In this document: positions 24,247 through 32,742 of the stretch, piece by piece
How the letters are laid out: the number at the start of each line of letters is the position of its first letter
Position numbering within the stretch: the stretch's first letter is position 1
Notes under the pieces: model-generated
Database searches by the model: none
What the model saw: only the letters and a program-made list of their open reading frames with translations
What the model was told of the DNA's origin: nothing
Translations under genes and position numbers: made by a program
Assembly (NCBI RefSeq): GCF_000685095.1
Contig: NZ_BAYE01000006.1
Location: 124,001 to 188,000, forward strand
DNA length: 64,000 bases
Direction of reading: 5' to 3'
DNA from: Paraburkholderia caledonica NBRC 102488
GTDB lineage: Bacteria > Pseudomonadota > Gammaproteobacteria > Burkholderiales > Burkholderiaceae

Positions 24247-25182
24247 ATGCGAATTCTAGTGGTGGGAGCGGGGGCGGTGGGCGGTTACTTCGGCGGACGG
24301 CTCGCCGCAGCAGGGCAGGACGTCACGTTCCTCGTGCGCGCGGGCCGGGCGGACAAGCTTCAGCACGACGGACTGGTGATCAGGAGCCCGCGCGGCGACC
24401 TCACGCAGCGCGACGTCAAAACGATTCTGGCCGGCGTGAACGCCGAGCCGTTCGATCTCGTGCTGCTAAGCTGCAAGGCATACAGTCTCGACGACGCAAT
24501 CGATTCATTTGCTCCGCTCGTGGGCGAATCAACGCTGATTTTGCCGATGCTCAACGGCATGCGCCATATCGACGTGCTCACGGAGAAATTCGGCGAATCG
24601 CGAGTGCTCGGCGGACAATGCGTGATTGCGGCCACGCTCAACGCGGATCAGCAGATCGTGCACCTGAACGAGATGCATGCGGTTACTTTCGGGGAACTGG
24701 AGGGCGGCGTATCCGAACGCGTACAAGCCATTGCCGATGCAATGGCCGGCGCGAACTTCGACGTCACCGTTAGCGAAAACATCCTGTTGCGCATGTGGGA
24801 AAAGTGGGTGTTCCTCGCAACGCTGGCGGCGAGCACGTGTCTGATGCGCGGTTCGATCGGCGACATACTGTCCGCGCCCGACGGCAAGCGCGTAATCGAA
24901 GGCCTGCTCGGAGAGTGTCGCGCGGTTGCGGAACACAACAGCTTCACCATGGCGCCAGACTTCGATGCGCGCGCAACGCAAACGCTCTTCACACCGTCTC
25001 CGCTCACTGCGTCCATGTTGCGCGACGTGGAAAATCACTCGCATACTGAGGCGGATCACATCCTCGGCGATCTGATCTCGCGCGGCGGCGAAGCGCAAAA
25101 CGGCGAACACGCTTTGACGTTGCTGCGCATCGCGTATAGCCATCTGAAGACGTATGAAGCAAGGCAAACGCGCACGTCGTAA
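24247..25182 (+). CDS. 2-dehydropantoate 2-reductase family protein
   Basis: This 311-residue protein has the NADPH-binding motif GAGAVGGYFGG at residues 7-17, the catalytic Lys region LLSCKAYSLDDAI, LPMLNGM and the C-terminal helical domain with KWVFLATLAASTCLMRG. It resembles PanE/ApbA, which reduces ketopantoate to pantoate in coenzyme A synthesis. Many bacteria have several PanE-like paralogues with other 2-oxo acid substrates, and no other pantothenate gene lies nearby, so I leave the symbol blank. The ATG at 24247 follows GAGAGGCCAGAG. Confidence 0.88.
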   Translation: MRILVVGAGAVGGYFGGRLAAAGQDVTFLVRAGRADKLQHDGLVIRSPRGDLTQRDVKTILAGVNAEPFDLVLLSCKAYSLDDAIDSFAPLVGESTLILPMLNGMRHIDVLTEKFGESRVLGGQCVIAATLNADQQIVHLNEMHAVTFGELEGGVSERVQAIADAMAGANFDVTVSENILLRMWEKWVFLATLAASTCLMRGSIGDILSAPDGKRVIEGLLGECRAVAEHNSFTMAPDFDARATQTLFTPSPLTASMLRDVENHSHTEADHILGDLISRGGEAQNGEHALTLLRIAYSHLKTYEARQTRTS

Positions 25183-25209
25183 GCCGTGAGCCGTGAGTCG
25201 CGAGTCGTG
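25182..25209. repeat. Short 7-bp tandem repeat
   Basis: Four units AGCCGTG, AGCCGTG, AGTCGCG and AGTCGTG lie in a row directly after the PanE-like gene. The last two differ from the first by one or two bases. No function is apparent. Confidence 0.5.
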
Positions 25210-25251
25210 TGGCCGGAGGTTGCCGTAACCGCTCAATGACCGGAGGTGAAC

Positions 25252-25551
25252 ATGCCGGCTCCAATCGGATCAGTGCCCGCGCTCAGCGCGGCGTCGGCCA
25301 CGATTTTCTCGATCGGTATTGCGTTCCTCGGCTACTGGGGAATGTATGAGCCGACCGGGTGGCGTGTTGCCGACATTATTGTGTTCGCACTCGCGCTGAT
25401 CGGCTTTGGATGCCTCGGGCTTGTACCGTGGATGGCCACGAGCCCCGTGGAGCCGGAGACAAGCGACGTCAAGATACGCATTGCGCGTCATCTGTTTCTT
25501 GCTGGCGTCATGGCAATCTGGCTCGCGGTGGCGATCTCGGTGATCTTCTGA
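25252..25551 (+). CDS. Small integral membrane protein of unknown function
   Basis: This 99-residue protein has three predicted membrane helices: about residues 12-30 (ATIFSIGIAFLGYWGMY), 38-60 (DIIVFALALIGFGCLGLVPW) and 80-98 (LFLAGVMAIWLAVAISVIF), with a short acidic loop (SPVEPETSDVK) between the last two. A near-perfect ribosome binding site GGAGGTGA (25242-25249) precedes the ATG. No family is recognised. It stands alone before a bidirectional terminator. Confidence 0.7.
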   Translation: MPAPIGSVPALSAASATIFSIGIAFLGYWGMYEPTGWRVADIIVFALALIGFGCLGLVPWMATSPVEPETSDVKIRIARHLFLAGVMAIWLAVAISVIF

Positions 25552-25572
25552 GTCGCCACCCACATGACGTAA

Positions 25573-25606
25573 AAACGCGCGCCCCGTATCAGTGTGGCGC
25601 GCGTTT
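25573..25606. terminator. Bidirectional intrinsic terminator
   Basis: AAACGCGCGCC (25573-25583) and GGCGCGCGTTT (25596-25606) form an 11-bp perfect stem with a 12-base loop, flanked by A runs on the left and T on the right. It lies between converging genes and can serve both. Confidence 0.8.
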
Positions 25607-25627
25607 CATTCAGGCGAAGCGGGAAAC

Positions 25628-26674
25628 CTAGCGTTCGATCTGCCGGTTCCAGCGAGTGTCCCATTGCGCACGATGCGCGTTGATAGTGTCCCAGTCCACC
25701 ACCGTGACTTTGCGCACGAGGTCTTCCACGTTGCCGAGGCTTTGCTGCATCGGCGGCGTCATTTTCGCGAGACGATTGGTCGGAATCTGGCGGCCGGCTT
25801 CAGCGGCTTTTGTCTGCGCCGGCGCGGACAGCAGGAACTGCGCGAGCTTTTGTGCAAGTTGCGGATCGGGGTTGTTGTTGACCACGCACAGATCAACGAG
25901 CAGCAACACGGGACCTTCCTTCGGATTCACATAGCCTACCGGAATCCCCTTATCGGCCAGATCGCCGACTGCGGTCGGCGTCAGCGGAAAGAGGCCGGCT
26001 TCGCCGGTTTGCACCATTTCCGAAATCTTCGCCGAGTTCGGCACGTACTCCACCACGTTCGGACCAACCGTGCTGGCCCATTTCGTGAAGCCCGGTTCGA
26101 CATTCTGCTCGGTGCCGCCCATCAAACGGTTGATCGCAAGGAAACCGTGCAGGCCGAACGTGCTGCTCGAGGCGGATTGGAACACCACCTTGCCTTTGTA
26201 TTTCGGATCCGCGAAATCCATCCATGACGTAGGCGGCGCCCAGCCTTTTTCAGCGAACAGCTTCTTGTTGTACGCAATGCCGGTCATACCGAGCTGCACG
26301 CCTGCGCCCATGTCGTCCTTCATGCGCGCGAACGGATAGAGTTCTTTGAGTACCGGCGAGTCGTCAAGTTTTTTGCACACGCCCATGCTGACCGCACGCG
26401 CCATCACGCCGTCGTCGAGAAACACCACGTGAATCTGCGGACTCGCCTTGTTTGCGAGCAGCTTAGCGAGGATATCCGACGACGTGCCCGGCACCACGAC
26501 CACTTTCACATTGTTCGCTTTCTCGAAGTCGGGCAGCACCTGGCTCGTGTACGCCTTTTCCATCGGACCGCCATTCATGCCGATGTAGATCGTCTTCGTT
26601 TGCGACCATGCGGGTGCTGCCGCGCCGAATGCGCACAATGCGGCGAGTGCCGCGATCGACCTGAATAATTTCAT
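25628..26674 (-). CDS. Periplasmic binding protein of a polyamine/opine-type ABC transporter
   Basis: This 348-residue protein has a classic signal peptide (MKLFRSIAALAALCAFGAAA..PAWSQ, cleavage after about residue 25). The mature part belongs to the PotD/AfuA-like group 1 and 6 extracellular binding proteins: VLPDFEKANNVKVVVVPGT, YNKKLFAEKGW, PTSWMDFADPKYKGKVVF and ALL-type PLTPTAVGDL. It is the last gene of the operon that begins with the ATPase at 32466, an unusual place for a binding protein. AGGAG precedes the ATG at 26674. The substrate is unknown; the dehydrogenase encoded between importer and binding protein suggests an opine, amino acid or amine. Confidence 0.88.
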   Translation of the reverse strand: MKLFRSIAALAALCAFGAAAPAWSQTKTIYIGMNGGPMEKAYTSQVLPDFEKANNVKVVVVPGTSSDILAKLLANKASPQIHVVFLDDGVMARAVSMGVCKKLDDSPVLKELYPFARMKDDMGAGVQLGMTGIAYNKKLFAEKGWAPPTSWMDFADPKYKGKVVFQSASSSTFGLHGFLAINRLMGGTEQNVEPGFTKWASTVGPNVVEYVPNSAKISEMVQTGEAGLFPLTPTAVGDLADKGIPVGYVNPKEGPVLLLVDLCVVNNNPDPQLAQKLAQFLLSAPAQTKAAEAGRQIPTNRLAKMTPPMQQSLGNVEDLVRKVTVVDWDTINAHRAQWDTRWNRQIER

Positions 26675-26703
26675 TGAAGGCTCCTGAGTTTCACAAACGT
26701 GAT

Positions 26704-27831
26704 CTAAGCGACGGATGAAGTAGCAAGCTGTGCAAAGCGGCCAATCGAAAAAGCGTCGAGAGGCGTGGACGTGGCGCCGTCGATAACGAGATCGGCGAGC
26801 ACCTCGCCAACTCCGGGCGCGAGCAGAAAGCCCCCGCCCGAGAAGCCGAAAGCATGCAACAGACGCGGCACTGCGCGGCTCGGCCCGATGATCGGATTGC
26901 TGTCGGGTGTCTCGCCTTCCACACCGCTCCATGTGCGAATCAGTAGCGCCTCGCGCAACGCGGGCAGCAGCGCGCAAGCGTCGCGCATGACGGCCCGCGT
27001 GGTTTCCGTCGACGGCTGTCCGTATTCGCCGTCGCCATGCCCGCGTCCGCCGCCGATCACGCAATTGCCGCGCGCCACTTGCCGCGCGTAGATGCCGCCG
27101 CCATACACGCCCAGGTTGTGCGTGATGAAAAGCGGCAGCGGCTCGGTGACCCACATGTTCGGATAGATCGGCTTCATCGGCGCGCTTTCGCCGAAGTAGC
27201 CCGCGACCGTATTCGCCCACGCGCCGGCGGAATTGATCAGCCAGTCCGCGCTGATCTGCGTGTCGCCCGCGCGCATATGGAAGCGTTTGCCGTCGTGATG
27301 AATGCCGCTCAATGCGGTTTGCTCGCGCACGTCCGCGCCCGCGGCACGGGCAGCGCGTGCAAATGCGGGCGACACGATGCGCGGATTCGCGTGTCCGTCG
27401 CTCGCGCATAACGATCCTCCAACAGCCGCCGCGCCGAGCCACGGATAGCGCTCGCGAAACTGCGCGCCGCTCAGCAACTGCGCGTGGAGTCCGTAATCGC
27501 GCGCCATGTCCGCCCATTGCTGAAGCGCGGCAAGGTCGCTCTGGCTGCGAGCGAGGCGTAAATGCCCCGACACCGTAAATTCGCCGTCGATGCCGATCAG
27601 GTCCGGCAAGCGGTCCCAGATACGACGCGCGAGCATGGCGAGCGGCATCTGCTCTACCGGGCGGCCCTGGCAGCGTACGCCGCCGTAATTCACACCGCTC
27701 GCCTGCGCGCCGCAAAAGCGCCGCTCGAAGAGGCCCACGCGCAAGCCGCGCCTGGCAAGCGCGAGTGCCGCCGACGAACCGACGAGACCGCCGCCCGCGA
27801 TCGCCACGTCGTAGTGCGGTGCGTCACTCAT
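26704..27831 (-). CDS. FAD-dependent oxidoreductase, DAO family (HcnC/OoxB/LhpB-like subunit)
   Basis: This 375-residue protein starts with the FAD-binding GGGLVGSSAALALARRG (residues 12-28) and an acidic strand end (GLFERR). Later segments fit the DAO fold: INSAGAWA, GNCVIGGGRG, and SGGGFLLAPGVGEVLADL at the C-terminus. Together with the two genes upstream it makes up a three-subunit flavin/iron-sulfur dehydrogenase as in hydrogen cyanide synthase (HcnC), octopine/nopaline oxidase or D-hydroxyproline dehydrogenase. It would oxidise a C-N bond of an imported substrate and pass electrons to the partner subunits. The start overlaps the upstream stop by eight bases. Confidence 0.88.
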   Translation of the reverse strand: MSDAPHYDVAIAGGGLVGSSAALALARRGLRVGLFERRFCGAQASGVNYGGVRCQGRPVEQMPLAMLARRIWDRLPDLIGIDGEFTVSGHLRLARSQSDLAALQQWADMARDYGLHAQLLSGAQFRERYPWLGAAAVGGSLCASDGHANPRIVSPAFARAARAAGADVREQTALSGIHHDGKRFHMRAGDTQISADWLINSAGAWANTVAGYFGESAPMKPIYPNMWVTEPLPLFITHNLGVYGGGIYARQVARGNCVIGGGRGHGDGEYGQPSTETTRAVMRDACALLPALREALLIRTWSGVEGETPDSNPIIGPSRAVPRLLHAFGFSGGGFLLAPGVGEVLADLVIDGATSTPLDAFSIGRFAQLATSSVA

Positions 27832-29257
27832 CGCGGGCCTCGTCGGGAATCGCAGCGACGTCGTCGGCATACATCGCGGGCGACAGCGGGATGGGTTTCA
27901 CCGGCGGCTGGCTGCGCAGGCGCCCAACTGCATCGAGCGGACGGCCGGTTTCTTCGGCGAGCAACAGAAGTGCGGCTTCGCCGCACATGCGTCCCTGGCA
28001 ACGACCCATGCCGACGCGAGTCAGCGCTTTCAGGCGATTGATCTCGTTTGCTTCGCCAATGCGGATGCAACGCCGTAACGTGCCCGCATCGACTTCCTCG
28101 CAACGACAGACGGTCATGTCGTCGGGCCATTGCGCGGCGCATTTCGTGGGCGGTTCGAATGCCGTCTCAATGCCCGCGCGAAAAACGGCGATATGGTGCA
28201 GCTTGCGTTCAAGCGACGCGGCATCGAGCATGCCAGGTCCGCGTGGATGCCGGATGCCGAGGTCGTCGAGCAAGGCCAGCGCGGCGCGGCGTCCCGCGAG
28301 TTCGGCAGCGTCGGCGCCCGCAATGCCGGCGCCGTCGCCAGCCAGATAGAGGCCGCGCACGGTGCTGCGCCCAGCGGAGTCGAGTTCGGGCAGCCAGCAA
28401 CGGTTGAGCGCGTCGAACCGGAAACGGCAACCGGCCAGATCCGCAAGTTGTGTTTCGGGCTTCAGGCCGAAGCTGATGCCCACTGCGTCACATGCAATTG
28501 ATTCGGTAACCGAACTATTATCAGAGGGACGCCATTCGATGGCCTCGACGTTGTGTGTGCCGCGAATACCAACGAGCTTCACGCCCCGTTCGATACGTAT
28601 GCGATGCGCGTTGAGCCAGCCGACGTAATACAAGCCCTTGGCGAATGTCGCCGGAAGCCGGGCGAGTCTGGAAACGGCTGAAATCTGTTGGCTGAGCGGG
28701 CTCGTATCGAGCACGGCCATGACTTGCGCGCCCGCTTTTACGTATTGATATGCGACGAGATACAGCAATGGTCCTGTGCCCGCAAGCACCACGCGTCGGC
28801 CGATTGCGCAGCCTTGCGACTTTAACGCGACCTGTGCCGCGCCGAGTGTATAGACGCCGGGCAAGGTCCAGCCGGGCACAGGCAAAACCCGGTCCGTCGC
28901 GCCGCTCGCAATGATCAGATGCGAGAACGGCACGCTGATTTCGCGCCCCGCCTGAAGTGTGTCGAGTCGCCCGCTTTCGCATGCCCACGCGAGTGTGTCC
29001 GGCCGATAGTCGATGTAAGGCAGGAGCGCTTGCATTGTCGTATGCAACGCGTTGGCCTTGCGCGCCTCGAAGCCGTAGAGCGTTTTCTTCGAGCGCTGGA
29101 AGCCGCCGTGTTCCGGTGGCTGCCGGTAGATCTGCCCGCCCCAGCGCGCATTTTCGTCCACGACGATGGGACGCATGCCTGCCGCGACCAGCGTTTCGGC
29201 AGCGCGCACGCCGGCCGGTCCGGCGCCGACAATCACAATGCGGCGATCGTCGCTCAT
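27824..29257 (-). CDS. NAD(P)/FAD-dependent oxidoreductase with BFD-like [2Fe-2S] domain (HcnB/OoxA-like)
   Basis: This 477-residue subunit has an FAD motif GAGPAGVRAAETLVAAG near the N-terminus, a second dinucleotide motif AGTGPLLYLVAYQ (about 167-180), the GLYLAGDGAGIAGADAAELAGR flavin segment in part, and a C-terminal BFD-like domain with Cys in VCRCEE and RCQGRMCG, the usual [2Fe-2S] ligands. It corresponds to HcnB or the alpha subunit of opine oxidases. It overlaps the small ferredoxin-like gene upstream by four bases (ATGA), showing that the subunits are made together. Confidence 0.9.
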   Translation of the reverse strand: MSDDRRIVIVGAGPAGVRAAETLVAAGMRPIVVDENARWGGQIYRQPPEHGGFQRSKKTLYGFEARKANALHTTMQALLPYIDYRPDTLAWACESGRLDTLQAGREISVPFSHLIIASGATDRVLPVPGWTLPGVYTLGAAQVALKSQGCAIGRRVVLAGTGPLLYLVAYQYVKAGAQVMAVLDTSPLSQQISAVSRLARLPATFAKGLYYVGWLNAHRIRIERGVKLVGIRGTHNVEAIEWRPSDNSSVTESIACDAVGISFGLKPETQLADLAGCRFRFDALNRCWLPELDSAGRSTVRGLYLAGDGAGIAGADAAELAGRRAALALLDDLGIRHPRGPGMLDAASLERKLHHIAVFRAGIETAFEPPTKCAAQWPDDMTVCRCEEVDAGTLRRCIRIGEANEINRLKALTRVGMGRCQGRMCGEAALLLLAEETGRPLDAVGRLRSQPPVKPIPLSPAMYADDVAAIPDEARDE

Positions 29258-29646
29258 TGCGCGTCTCCACTGTGGCTTTTCGCTGCGGCGCTCGCCGGTT
29301 CGATACGCGTCAGCACACGCAGTCCCGGGGTGACGAGCGTCGAGCATGCGCGCAGACGCTTGCCGTCTTCGGTGCGTATCCAGCAGTCCTGGCACGCGCC
29401 GATCAGGCAGAAGCCGGCGCGCGGCGCACCGCTGAAGTCGCTGTCGCGCACGCGCCGCTGTTGCATCAGCACGGCGGTCAGCAATGTATCGCCCTGCAGA
29501 GCGGACACTTTCCGGCCGTCGAGATAAAAGTGCAGAGGTTCGCGCCGCGTTTCGGCGATGCGGACGAACTGAGCCTCATCTCTGGGCACTGCGGCGTCGG
29601 ACGGCGAAGAATTGGACTGCATGAGGGCGTGAACAGAAGAAGACAT
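29254..29646 (-). CDS. (2Fe-2S)-binding ferredoxin-like subunit (HcnA-like)
   Basis: This 130-residue protein has a [2Fe-2S] domain of the ferredoxin/HcnA type with Cys ligands in FCLIGACQDCWI and RLRACST (about residues 79-102). The first about 30 residues are a variable extension. HcnA-like subunits carry electrons within three-subunit flavin dehydrogenases. The start codon overlaps the permease stop by one base (TGATG), and the stop overlaps the next oxidoreductase start by four, so importer and enzyme genes are directly coupled. Confidence 0.88.
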   Translation of the reverse strand: MSSSVHALMQSNSSPSDAAVPRDEAQFVRIAETRREPLHFYLDGRKVSALQGDTLLTAVLMQQRRVRDSDFSGAPRAGFCLIGACQDCWIRTEDGKRLRACSTLVTPGLRVLTRIEPASAAAKSHSGDAQ

Positions 29647-30440
29647 CAGTGCTGGCCGATCAGAATGCGGTTGAGTCCATACACGCGATCGAGCAGCAGC
29701 ATTGCGCCCGCCGTAATGAAGATCACGAGCGCGGAGACGGAGGCCATCATCGGATCGATGGATTCTGTCGCGTACATATACATGCGAACGGGCAGCGTGA
29801 CGGTTTGTGGCGACGTTACGAAGATCGACATCGTCAGTTCGTCGAAGCTGTTGATAAAAGCCAGCAGCCAGCCACCGGTTATGCCGGGCAGAATCATCGG
29901 CAACGTGATGCGGCGAAACGCGGTCCACGAATCGGCTCCGAGTGAATGCGCCGCGTGTTCGACGCTGCGGTCGAGGCCACTTACCGAGGCCAGCACGAGC
30001 CGCATGACGAACGGCGTAATGATGATCATGTGCGCGACGATCAACCACGCGAACGAGCCAGTCGCGCCGATCAGCGCGAAAAACCGCAGCAGTGCGATGC
30101 CGAGTACAAGACCGGGAATCACCAGCGGCGAGAGCAGCAAGCCGTTCAGAAAAGCGCGGCCCGGAAAACGCGCGCGGCCAATGGCGAGCGCGGCAGGCAG
30201 CGCGACGATCAGCGAGAGCGTCGCCGATGCAAACGCGAGCTTCAGGCTATTGAAAAACGCCGAGATGAAGTCGGGGTAGTTGAGAATCGCGCGAAACCAG
30301 CGCAGCGAGACGCCGTGCGTGGGCAGCGTGAGCGTTTCGTCGGGCGTGAAGGCGACCAGCACGACGATCACAAGCGGCGCGAGCACGAACGCAATGACGA
30401 GCGTGTGGAAAATCAACGCGATGGGACCGTTCTTTCTCAT
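29646..30440 (-). CDS. ABC transporter permease, PotC-like
   Basis: This 264-residue membrane protein has six predicted helices and the EAA loop near the middle (EHAAHSLGADSWTAFRRITLP, about residues 160-180), as in PotC-type permeases. It pairs with the larger PotB-like permease encoded 27 bases upstream and the ATPase before it to import a small cationic or amino-acid-like solute. Segments such as DELTMSIF are conserved in spermidine/putrescine and phosphonate-type permeases. Confidence 0.92.
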   Translation of the reverse strand: MRKNGPIALIFHTLVIAFVLAPLVIVVLVAFTPDETLTLPTHGVSLRWFRAILNYPDFISAFFNSLKLAFASATLSLIVALPAALAIGRARFPGRAFLNGLLLSPLVIPGLVLGIALLRFFALIGATGSFAWLIVAHMIIITPFVMRLVLASVSGLDRSVEHAAHSLGADSWTAFRRITLPMILPGITGGWLLAFINSFDELTMSIFVTSPQTVTLPVRMYMYATESIDPMMASVSALVIFITAGAMLLLDRVYGLNRILIGQH

Positions 30441-30467
30441 GATGTTTCCGCGCGATGAGCCGCTGTA

Positions 30468-31382
30468 TCAACCCAGGCTTCTGGTGTATCTGCGTTCCAG
30501 AACCCGGTAGTAAGTGAGCATCACGATCAGATTCGCAACCAGCAACAGCAGCGCGATGGTGGCGCCGAGCGGCCAGTTCAGCGAGCCGAGGAACTCGTCG
30601 TAGACGGCGGTCGCGGCGACCTTTAGCCGGCGTCCGCCGAGCAGTCCGGGAATCGCGAATGCGCTTGCCGACAAACCGAACACCATCAGGCTGCCCGACA
30701 GAATGCCCGGCGTGAGTTGCGGCAACACGATGCGGCGCAGCGTTGTTGCGGGCGACGCCATCAACGACAGCGCTGCGTTCTCCGTTTGCGGATCGAGTTT
30801 CTGCAACGCGGTCCACACGGGAATCACCATGAAGGGCAGCATGACGTGCACCAGTGCAATGACGATCGCGAAGGTGGTGTACTCGAGCTTGTAGGGGCCG
30901 AGGCCGAAGAGGCCGAACGCCTGATTCACGAGACCGTTGCTGTTGAGCAGCATGCTCCAGCCGAACGCACGCACGACGACCGAGACGAGCAGCGGCGCGA
31001 GAATCACCAGCAGAAACATCGAACGATACGGATCTCGCATGCGCGACAGCACGTATGCTTCCGGCGTGCCGATCACTACGCACAGCAGCGTCACGAGAAA
31101 CGCAATGCCGAACGTGCGCAGAAAGATCGTGTGGAAATACGATGAGCCCAGCACTTCGGCGTAGTTGCCGAACTGGAACGCGGCGAGCGGGCCACTTGCC
31201 GGATCGAAACGATAGAAGCTCAACACGAGCGTCATCAGAAGCGGCACGAGCACGAGCGCGACGAACAGCAGGAACGCGGGCAGGCACATGAGCCACAGCG
31301 GCAAGAATGCGCGCCACGGCGCACGCCTCGCGCCTGCGGATGCGGTCTTGCCGTTCTCCGTTGCAGGCAGCGTGCTATCCAT
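30468..31382 (-). CDS. ABC transporter permease, PotB-like
   Basis: This 304-residue permease has six predicted helices after a short basic N-terminus and the EAA-type loop ENAALSLMASPATTLRRIVLP (about residues 195-215, quoted in part). I chose the ATG at 31382, which overlaps the ATPase stop by eight bases; another ATG at 31391 is possible. It forms the membrane channel with the next gene product. Confidence 0.9.
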   Translation of the reverse strand: MDSTLPATENGKTASAGARRAPWRAFLPLWLMCLPAFLLFVALVLVPLLMTLVLSFYRFDPASGPLAAFQFGNYAEVLGSSYFHTIFLRTFGIAFLVTLLCVVIGTPEAYVLSRMRDPYRSMFLLVILAPLLVSVVVRAFGWSMLLNSNGLVNQAFGLFGLGPYKLEYTTFAIVIALVHVMLPFMVIPVWTALQKLDPQTENAALSLMASPATTLRRIVLPQLTPGILSGSLMVFGLSASAFAIPGLLGGRRLKVAATAVYDEFLGSLNWPLGATIALLLLVANLIVMLTYYRVLERRYTRSLG

Positions 31383-32466
31383 GATGCGCATCCCGCTGGA
31401 TAAAGCGGATCGCTTCGCTGTTCCAGTCGACGCCGACTGCCGCGCCTTCAGGCAACGGCTCGTTGCCTTCGTTCTGGCAGCACACCAGCACTTCGCCGAG
31501 CCGGCTGTCAAGACGATACAGCCACTGACTACCGAGGAAAAAGCGGCTCGTGACCGTGGCCGGCACGCGTCCCGCGTCCGGCGGACAGAGCCGGAGTTTT
31601 TCCGGGCGAATGCACAGTGTTACCGCGTCGCCTACGCCGACCACGCGCTCGCGCATCGGCAATTGCGCGGTACGGCCGGTCTCGCAGAGATCATGTCCGA
31701 GGTCGATTCGGATCGCGTCGCCCTCGCGCGCGATCACCGTTCCCGGCAGCATGTTGGCCTTGCCGATGAACTGCGAGACGAAGCGATTCTCTGGGCGCTC
31801 GTAGGCCTCGTATGGCGTGTCGATCTGCGTGATGCGGCCGGCTTCCATCACCACCACGCGGTCGCTGATCGACAGCGCCTCTGACTGGTCGTGTGTGACC
31901 ATGATTGTCGTCGTGCCGATCTTGCGTTGAATGCCGCGCAGTTCGAACTGCATGTCTTCACGCAGCTTGGCGTCGAGATTCGACATCGGTTCATCGAGCA
32001 GCAGCACGGGCGGTGCGATCACGATTGCGCGCGCAATCGCCACGCGCTGCCGCTGCCCGCCCGACAACTCGCGCGGGAAGCGGTGCGCGAACTGATCCAG
32101 CCGCACGAGCGACAACGCTTCGCGCACGCGTTCGTTGCGCTCCGCCTTGTCGACATTGCGCATTTCGAGTCCGAAGCCGACGTTCTCCGCCACGCTCATA
32201 TGCGGGAACAGTGCGTAGCTCTGGAACACCACGCCGAGGCCGCGTTTGTTCGGCTTCATATGCGTGATGTCGCGACCGTCGAGCGTAATGCGCCCACGTG
32301 TCGTTTCGAGGAAGCCGGCGATCATCTGCAGCGTCGTCGTCTTGCCGCAACCGGAGGGGCCGAGCAGCGAAACGAACTCGCCTTTTTCCACCGACAGATT
32401 GACGTCCGCGACGGCCTGAAGGTCTCCGAACGATTTCGTGACGTCTGTAAGTGTGAGGAACGACAT
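31375..32466 (-). CDS. ABC transporter ATP-binding protein, PotA-like
   Basis: This 363-residue ATPase has Walker A GPSGCGKTT (residues 36-44), the Q-loop SYALFPHM, signature LSGGQRQRVAIARA, Walker B VLLLDEP and the H-loop MVTHD, then a C-terminal TOBE-like regulatory domain (about 280-350). It powers uptake by the two permeases encoded after it. It is the first gene of a seven-gene leftward operon, with a promoter at 32498-32527, and it diverges from an IclR regulator. Confidence 0.93.
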   Translation of the reverse strand: MSFLTLTDVTKSFGDLQAVADVNLSVEKGEFVSLLGPSGCGKTTTLQMIAGFLETTRGRITLDGRDITHMKPNKRGLGVVFQSYALFPHMSVAENVGFGLEMRNVDKAERNERVREALSLVRLDQFAHRFPRELSGGQRQRVAIARAIVIAPPVLLLDEPMSNLDAKLREDMQFELRGIQRKIGTTTIMVTHDQSEALSISDRVVVMEAGRITQIDTPYEAYERPENRFVSQFIGKANMLPGTVIAREGDAIRIDLGHDLCETGRTAQLPMRERVVGVGDAVTLCIRPEKLRLCPPDAGRVPATVTSRFFLGSQWLYRLDSRLGEVLVCCQNEGNEPLPEGAAVGVDWNSEAIRFIQRDAHHG

Positions 32467-32497
32467 GATGTGGCCTTTAGATGCCTCGATGACGCCG

Positions 32498-32527
32498 ACT
32501 CTAGCCAGCCAAATTATGCGGCGTCAA
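32498..32527 (-). promoter_or_regulatory. Candidate promoter of the importer-dehydrogenase operon
   Basis: On the minus strand TTGACG (32527-32522) and TAGAGT (32503-32498) are separated by 18 bp. The predicted start lies about 25 bases before the ATPase ATG. Confidence 0.55.
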
Positions 32528-32529
32528 TT

Positions 32530-32580
32530 TGAAATTCCGATTAGCGATATTTAATTTTGAAACATTCCGTTGAATGGAAT
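32530..32580. promoter_or_regulatory. Candidate IclR operator region
   Basis: The repeat TTGAAATTCCG (32529-32539) recurs as TTGAAACATTCCG (32557-32569), and ATTCC (32564-32568) with GGAAT (32576-32580) forms an inverted repeat. This lies just upstream of the -35 box of the leftward operon, between it and the divergent iclR-like gene. Confidence 0.4.
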
Positions 32581-32742
32581 ACCGAGTTGGCATGCGGTGG
32601 GAAGTGTTTCATTGCGCAGCAGTGGTAAAAACCCTATGAGACTATGGCACCGTCGCAGGGCAAGGCGGGCGACCGCGATTCCACGAAAGGCGCAAACGCT
32701 TTATAGTATTCCGGTGATCGAAATACGAACGAGCCAAACGAG

